Source: a virus
Direction: 5' to 3' (one strand)
Length of the DNA stretch: 41,795 nt
Virus record (IMG/VR): IMGVR_UViG_3300034521_000087
Span: 1 to 41,795 of that record
Shown here: piece by piece, positions 39,624-41,795 of the stretch
How positions within the stretch are numbered: the first letter of the stretch is position 1
Layout: each line of letters starts with the position of its first letter
Translations under genes and position numbers: made by a program
The notes under the pieces: model-generated
Told to the model about the DNA's origin: nothing
Database searches by the model: none
Seen by the model: the letters and a program-made list of their open reading frames with translations, nothing else

Positions 39624-39971
39624 TCAGACAGTGACCTGAAATTCCAGCGTCGCCCGGTAATACCGGCTATCTGGTTCATAGCCAGGTGTTTTGCTTATGT
39701 TGGTGGGGGTAAGCGGTTTAACCGCCTGAAGCACCATTTCACGAAGATTTCGCGCTTCTTTAAGAGTCAGTGAGTAAACATCCACCTGGACCGATATCCC
39801 TGATTCGGCCTGCCCACAAAGAACATCGGCGGTCACATCAGAAATAAGTGAAAAAATAACCCATGGCGGTGATATCGAGGGCTGACCATCACTACCCAGC
39901 GGCGCAACGTAAGGATAAACTTGTCCACCGGCCAGAGGCTTCAGCAAAAGATAAAGGTCATCTTCCGTCAT
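39624..39971 (-). CDS. tail terminator/completion protein (DUF3168)
   Basis: A 115-residue protein (DLYLLLKPLAGGQVYPYVAPLGSDGQPSISPPWVIFSLI, QVDVYSLTLKEARNLREMVLQAVK) of the DUF3168 / HK97 gp11-type family that closes the tail tube. Overlaps the upstream gene by 4 bases. Confidence 0.88.
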   Translation of the reverse strand: MTEDDLYLLLKPLAGGQVYPYVAPLGSDGQPSISPPWVIFSLISDVTADVLCGQAESGISVQVDVYSLTLKEARNLREMVLQAVKPLTPTNISKTPGYEPDSRYYRATLEFQVTV

Positions 39972-40417
39972 TTACTCAGCACCTCATCAATGGCCTGGTT
40001 CATGCGTTTCATAGCAACCTGCGTCGCCAGTTCTTCGCGGGTATCAAACGCAGGACGGACAAAAGGATGTGGGGGCATATTCACTGTGCCCATTTCGACA
40101 AATCGCCAGTAAAACGCGTTACGTCGATCGGAGGCTTTCATTGAATTATCGCTATTACCCGTTCGCATGTTTCGACCGCGAATATGAACACCAGATGAGA
40201 TATCACCGCGTTTTCGCGATCTCTGTGTCAGTACCACAACGTTTTTCTTCAGCTTGCCGGTCCGCTCTGGAGCCCTTTCTATAACCTCGTCCTTCAAAAC
40301 CTCAGCCCCCGCGCGCGTGGCATCACGCAGGACTTTGTTGTTTTCGGCTTTGCTTAGTAATTCCAGATCGCGGGAAATCGCTTCAAGTCCAGAAAAATCA
40401 AGGATGATATCAATCAT
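39968..40417 (-). CDS. HK97 gp10-type tail completion protein
   Basis: A 149-residue protein (GLEAISRDLELLSKAENNKVLRDATRAGAEVLKDEVIERAPERTGKLKKNVVV; FYWRFVEMGTVNMPPHPFVRPAF). The ERTGKL and HPFVRPA motifs are typical of the gp10 family. Acts at the head-tail joint. Overlaps both neighbours by 4 bases. Confidence 0.92.
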   Translation of the reverse strand: MIDIILDFSGLEAISRDLELLSKAENNKVLRDATRAGAEVLKDEVIERAPERTGKLKKNVVVLTQRSRKRGDISSGVHIRGRNMRTGNSDNSMKASDRRNAFYWRFVEMGTVNMPPHPFVRPAFDTREELATQVAMKRMNQAIDEVLSK

Positions 40418-40752
40418 TTTTCCGCCCCATTTTTACACAGTATTTCCAGCCTGGTGGCTTTCCTGTCTGGTATGGGGGGACCGATGATATTTAGTACCGC
40501 ACCTTTAAATGGACCTGTCAGCACCTTTAACCTTGACGCAGCAGTCACATCGCGGCGGAAACGGACCCATACCCGGATCGTTGCCAGCGCCGTTTCTGCA
40601 CCTGATTGCAACTGCTCCCTACCACTGATACCCAGCACTTCCGCATAAATGGTTTTTCCCTCCTGCCACTCTTCAACCGGCTGGCCCGTCGTATCGCGCA
40701 CAGAAACAAAATTCAGGATAGTGACACGATGGCGTAATCGACCTGCCTGCAT
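40414..40752 (-). CDS. head-tail adaptor / head closure protein
   Basis: A 112-residue protein (AGRLRHRVTILNFVSVRDTTGQPVEEWQEG, TIRVWVRFRRDVTAASRLKV) of the phage head-tail joining family (SPP1 gp16 / HK97 gp7 type). It plugs the connector after packaging. Starts 10 bases after the upstream connector gene. Confidence 0.92.
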   Translation of the reverse strand: MQAGRLRHRVTILNFVSVRDTTGQPVEEWQEGKTIYAEVLGISGREQLQSGAETALATIRVWVRFRRDVTAASRLKVLTGPFKGAVLNIIGPPIPDRKATRLEILCKNGAEK

Positions 40753-40761
40753 ATTCCCTCC

Positions 40762-41081
40762 TTATGTTCCAGGATGCTTCCGGTGCGGCCCCAGGAGAGC
40801 CTGAACACCAAATGGCAACGTGCTGGTAATATTGCCAATATTTACCGGCTCTCTGTTCTCGTACCAGTGGCTGACAAGAAGCATTATCGCCAGCTTGATA
40901 TCGTCGCTAATGACAATCCCATCAGGGTCGTTATCCGGGATGCTCGAATCGTAGAGAGCTCTGTTTACCATTTTCTCAGCGTGTAACTTTGCCGCACTGA
41001 GATAGATCGCCAGTGTCTGATCTTCAGAAGCATCATCGCTGTCAATCCGGCATTGCACCCGCAGTTCGACAATAGACGGTA

Positions 41082-41085
<4 letters not shown>
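40762..41085 (-). CDS. head-tail connector (gp6-like)
   Basis: A 107-residue protein (VELRVQCRIDSDDASEDQTLAIYLSAAKLHAEKMVNRALY, LAIMLLVSHWYENREPV) of the phage QLRG/gp6 connector family. Forms the ring under the portal. Overlaps the upstream EP-repeat gene by 4 bases. Confidence 0.92.
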
Positions 41086-41363
<278 letters not shown>

Positions 41364-41401
41364 AAATCACCTCAAAAAAATGGGGCCGAAGCCCCTGAGA
41401 A

Positions 41402-41795
41402 TTAAGCACCCGTACCAATCTGAAGGAGCTTGATAGCCTGAGAATCGGCCAGCATACCGCCTGTGCGTTTAGTGGTGTAGAAACCAACAAATGGCTTATT
41501 GGTATATGGATCACGAAGGATGCGGGTACCGATACGATCAACGATCGTATAGCCACGTTTAAAGTTACCAAACGCAATAGCTTTAGCATCAGCCGCGATA
41601 TCCGGCATCTGTTCGTTCTCTGCTACACCGTACCCGGCCAGAGATGAAGGCTGACCAAGTTCCAGACCTGGACGCCACAGGTAGTTGCCTTCTGAATCTT
41701 TCAGGATTCGGATAGCAAACAGACTGTTGTTGTTCATCATGAACTTAGCGCCATTACGATGCACTTTACGCAGCGTGTAGACCAGTTTGATGATC
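41402..41795 (-). CDS. major capsid protein, C-terminal part (cut by window end)
   Basis: The frame enters at the window end (IIKLVYTLRKVHRNGAKFMMNNN) and runs 130 residues to the stop at 41402. It carries A-domain/P-domain features of HK97 capsids (GNYLWRPGLELGQPSSLAGYGV, AIAFGNFKRGYTIVDRIGTRILRDPYTNKPFVGFYTTKRTGG). It is the 3' part of the gene that starts at 735. Base 41795 is the third position of a codon while bases 3-1 form a complete codon, so the number of missing bases is 2 modulo 3. Confidence 0.93.
   Translation of the reverse strand, partial: IIKLVYTLRKVHRNGAKFMMNNNSLFAIRILKDSEGNYLWRPGLELGQPSSLAGYGVAENEQMPDIAADAKAIAFGNFKRGYTIVDRIGTRILRDPYTNKPFVGFYTTKRTGGMLADSQAIKLLQIGTGA

Overview
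The window is almost certainly the nearly complete genome of a temperate, lambda-like siphophage of Enterobacterales (Escherichia, Salmonella, Klebsiella or Enterobacter type host), written as a circle that was opened inside the major capsid gene. The 5' part of the capsid gene lies on the minus strand at 1-735 and its 3' part on the same strand at 41402-41795. A few bases (a number equal to 2 modulo 3) up to some tens of codons are missing at the junction. No host chromosome is visible. One attP core, identical as far as I recall to the 3' half of a proL-type tRNA-Pro(GGG) gene, lies at 24948-24995, as expected for the circular phage form and not for an integrated prophage.

Layout. All virion and lysis genes are on the minus strand and read from about 9.4 kb down to 1 and on through 41795 to 26626. 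Lysis comes first (two small membrane proteins, GH19 endolysin, Rz/Rz1-type spanins), then small accessory genes and an HNH nuclease beside the likely cos region. Next come P27-type small terminase, HK97-type large terminase, portal, S78 protease and capsid. Head-tail connectors, tail tube with an Ig-like domain, G/GT tail chaperones, a lipoprotein moron, tape measure, tail tip proteins, a J-like protein and a tail fibre with a C-terminal S74-type chaperone follow. The early minus-strand operon from PR (about 15.66 kb) carries cro, a CII-like regulator, DUF4222, a replication initiator with five 22-bp iterons, an adenine methyltransferase, a LexA-type wHTH protein, RusA, a KilA-N protein, DUF968 and a DUF1133/Q-like regulator. 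A candidate late promoter and leader terminator follow.

The plus strand carries cI (apparently leaderless), a PL-type promoter with a CI/Cro operator, a long structured leader that looks like a C4-type antisense RNA locus, YfdP/YfdQ/YfdR-like genes, Ea22-type accessory genes including a mosaic protein with a dATP/dGTP pyrophosphohydrolase-like domain, xis and int. Between int and attP is a moron unit: an 11-codon ORF, an intrinsic terminator, then a four-helix membrane protein resembling DUF4760. Beyond attP is a divergent SOS-controlled pair, a pre-shortened UmuD'-like protein without the catalytic serine and a DinI-like protein, with two LexA boxes between them. A third LexA box lies just before attP.

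The items most worth a second look are the leader-peptide/terminator/DUF4760 unit, the UmuD'/DinI cassette and the outward-facing LexA box at attP, the C4-like leader, two small late genes that look damaged (an in-frame TAA and a non-AUG start), a (Glu-Pro)13 repeat, and the lipoprotein moron at the position of HK97 gp15. Family names come from recognition of protein sequence by eye; no database search was possible.
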